From Formicarius rufipectus (Eukaryota; Chordata; Aves; Passeriformes; Formicariidae): a DNA stretch of 64,000 nucleotides. A model generated the notes under the pieces. That model searched no databases. It was not told the origin of the DNA and worked only from the letters and a program-made list of their open reading frames with translations. The stretch is from assembly GCA_013399695.1 (NCBI GenBank), contig VXAU01001099.1:3148525-3212524 (forward strand). The letters are read 5' to 3'. Positions 61,901 through 64,000 of the stretch are shown here, in pieces; position 1 is the first letter of the stretch; each line of letters starts with the position of its first letter. Made by a program: the position numbers and the translations under genes.

Positions 61901-62013
61901 GTGCCCGTTTCTGTTGCTGCCTCCCTTTTTGCCTCTTGCAGATCACTTCCTTTCTATGTGAATCTTGCTCCAACTATTAAAATTAAGCTTCACTCCTATC
62001 ACCTGGCAGAAAA
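58931..62013. other. T/G-rich non-coding DNA, one candidate short exon
   Basis: The + strand shows excess T and G (for example 61321-61380: T 19, A 12, G 21, C 8). At 60862-60898 a 37-base segment lies between TGTGTTGCAG and CCG|GTGAGT, good splice-site matches on +; it would read VALQRDGSGFAS. The protein fragment is not recognised, so this may be chance. A long pyrimidine tract ending in CTCCTCAG (61856) is the best acceptor in the region, but no coding frame follows convincingly. Confidence 0.35.
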
Positions 62014-62082
62014 ATGTGAGGATTAATTAGGTAACATTTGTGCAATGCTTTGAAGATAACAAGTGCCATATAAAGTGCTAGG
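62014..62082 (+). repeat. MIR/L2-tail-like SINE 3' fragment
   Basis: GTGAGGATTAATTAGGTAAC, TTTGTGCAATGCTTTGAAGA and AAGTGCCATATAAAGTGCTA match the 3' tail order (TGAGGATTAA...AAGTGCTTTGAGAT...GCTATATAAA). Sense orientation. Confidence 0.65.
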
Positions 62083-64000
62083 GATTTTCAAGTGTCGTTT
62101 TTTTTGCCCTCTATTCCTTTTAAGTCCCATTAATAGTGTTTTTGTCTTCTTTTTATAGCACCTCCTACATGCTTCTTGAGTAGGTGGTACTTCTTTAAAC
62201 TTCTTGAAAACCTAATTTTTAGTGAGGGATTATGTAGCATATGCTTTGCTCATGCCCTTAAGTTCTGTAGTCAAATGTGCTCATTCAGAAGTGATATCTG
62301 AAACATTATTTCATCAACAGCTTGTTTAATATTTTCTTTTTTTTTTTGGTGCCAGTACCTGACTTGAAGAGAGAGAGATTCACAATCATAATAAGGAAAA
62401 GGTTCTTTGTCAGCATTAGTAATTGACCCTACTACAGTCAGTTGTTAATTAGTAAATAGTTGCACAGGTTTTCCTTCACAGAGCATTTGAAACCCAAGGA
62501 TAAACCATACAATTAATTTGCTACACAGAGCCATTAAAAACATGCTTTAGTATAGACTATTATGCCTGCAGCTTAAAACCCACTGTTTAAGAACAATATG
62601 AACAGTAGAGTCTAGTCAAATCTTGACGTCTCCATGGTATTTTTTGCTATCTTCTATATTTGGAAAGTGAACATAGCAAGCACCACATTAAGTGGAATGC
62701 CTTATTTGTAGCATTCTTCAGCCTAAGTTAAAGAGTACCAAGACACAGTGTCAGGATTTTAATTTTCCTTTCTTTGAAAACAAAAGAAAATATGGCACTC
62801 TCCTCTTGCAGATATGACTCCCCACAACAAAATGTTAGTAATGCTTCAGTTCTTTTGTTCCTGGAATGGCTTGAAGTGAGAGTTGATCTGGGTTATGTGC
62901 GGAATGAGACTGTGTTCTTCCGCAGAGCTTGTGGGGAATGAATGAAACTCCAGAAGCGTCCCGTGGGTGTGTCTGCAGGTGTAAATCTGTTGGGCAAAAC
63001 CATGGTTTTCAAATGCTGTCAGTGTCCCAGTGCAGGAGTTGTTGGTCTTCCAGCGTGCCTGCTGGAGCGCTCCTCACCTGGCCATCCCATGCTGCTGTGG
63101 GCATGGAGGTTGCTGCCCCACTTGAGACCATAAGTGGCTTTTTGGATCGATCACAGACATCGCTCTGCAACCTTCGTGCTGGGGGGTCCTCAGCAGGTTG
63201 CAGCTTTGGAACCCGTGCAGAGGTGGTTGAGAGAAGATGGTTTCGTGGTTCCAGTGAGGTTGCAGAGGGTACTGCAGGGGCCACTTCAGTTGTGACCCCT
63301 GAAACCTGAGACCCGAGTGGTACCCTTTCTCTTCCCCCTGTCTTGGAAATAATAAATTTTTACGAGACTGCCTTGAGGTACCTTTGGATAACAGGGATAA
63401 TCTGACTCCCCTCATCTGATTTGATTAAAATGTTTCTACAGCTATTTTAGATATTAATCATGAATGAAAAAAGGGGACTGTCCTACTTATCACTATCCAT
63501 CTTGGAAGGCATTTGTTACAAATGGCTCAGTGATCAAAGCAGTACAACCCTGAATGTAAATAGCAGCAGAGGGAGGGCTCCTGAGTGAAAAGCAAGCAAT
63601 TATTGCACAAGGTCAAGAGTGGTTTGTATGACGAACAAGGAAGCTAAAACATCTGCAGTCAAACTCTTGATTGTTGTAAACAAGGAGGCTTTGGATTTGA
63701 ACATATTTGTTAAGTGTTTGTAAGTGAGAACAGAACTGGGGGGAAGGAGCAACAGATAGTTCCTGCCTTGGACTTGCCTGGAGATGACTTAGACCTGGTA
63801 TGGTCAGTACGTGGGCGCTGTCTGCACCACGGGACCTGGCTGTGCCACCGGCTGATCTGCAGGTTTACAAACCCCCATCACCTCAGAGATGTTCCTTCAG
63901 ATCTGCTTTCTGAAGTTATGTGTGCATTCCTCCACCACAGGGATCTTTTTGGGAGCTGAGTAGGAAGGGAAAGGTGATACTCTGTCTTCCTGGTGGGATT
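62083..64000. other. Non-coding DNA with a possible polyadenylation signal
   Basis: T/G-rich on +. A 126-codon frame (62929-63309, +) ends about 40 bases before AATAAA (63351-63356). Its product has no recognisable domain, and the downstream GU-rich element is weak. A splice-like pair (TTCTTCCGCAG then CAG|GTGTAA, 62926-62978) lies in the same stretch. An unrecognised 3' exon is possible but not supported enough to annotate as a gene. Confidence 0.3.

Noticed and set aside
1..64000. Search for CRISPR arrays, insertion sequences, operons, ribosome binding sites and prophage
   Set aside because: The window is vertebrate nuclear DNA; no spaced direct-repeat arrays or bacterial gene layout are present.

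Overview
This is a vertebrate nuclear window, almost certainly from a bird. The main evidence is two CR1 retrotransposon 3' ends (38360-39041 and 46468-46753). They carry the CR1 tail wording (...CCTTCCAA...TCTATGAA-like end) and a readable CR1 ORF2 C-terminus. Interspersed repeats are sparse, long microsatellites are few, and there are no Alu-, L1- or B-element-like sequences. I recognised no protein-coding exon, tRNA, rRNA, snRNA or microRNA gene. None of the stop-free stretches resembles a known protein, apart from retrotransposon remnants. The species cannot be named from the sequence.

Layout. 1-30 kb: AT-rich, single-copy-looking DNA with scattered ancient SINE-like and palindromic repeat fragments and A/C-rich simple tracts; it looks like intron or intergenic DNA. 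30.1-32.5 kb: a CpG island with a 46-base assembly gap, a GGA triplet tract, a GC-rich minisatellite, and a single AT-rich notch that could be a core promoter. 32.5-33 kb: AT-rich flank rich in homeodomain/TALE-type motifs, a candidate conserved enhancer. 33-57 kb: AT-rich DNA holding both CR1 copies, an L2-like reverse-transcriptase relic (54467-54900), a C-rich compositional island (42880-43790), a (CCAT)20 microsatellite, a TG-rich tract and more ancient repeat fragments. 57.6-58.55 kb: a second CpG island with three tandem structures (50-bp and 44-bp periods, and a CAG/CGG triplet block), one ambiguous base and a 19-base gap. 58.6-64 kb: T/G-rich DNA on the + strand, with a candidate enhancer at its left edge.

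Interpretation (inference). The two CpG islands are probably promoters. By eye, the left 30 kb tends to A (and often C) excess on the + strand, while the right 5 kb has T and G excess. Transcription-associated strand asymmetry of this kind would fit one unit running leftward from about 31 kb and one running rightward from about 58 kb, with 32-57 kb as the regulatory region between them. No exon confirms this. I found no convincing new biological system. The best leads are the divergent-promoter model, the unstable tandem architecture of the second island, the palindromic ancient repeat family and the L2-like relic.
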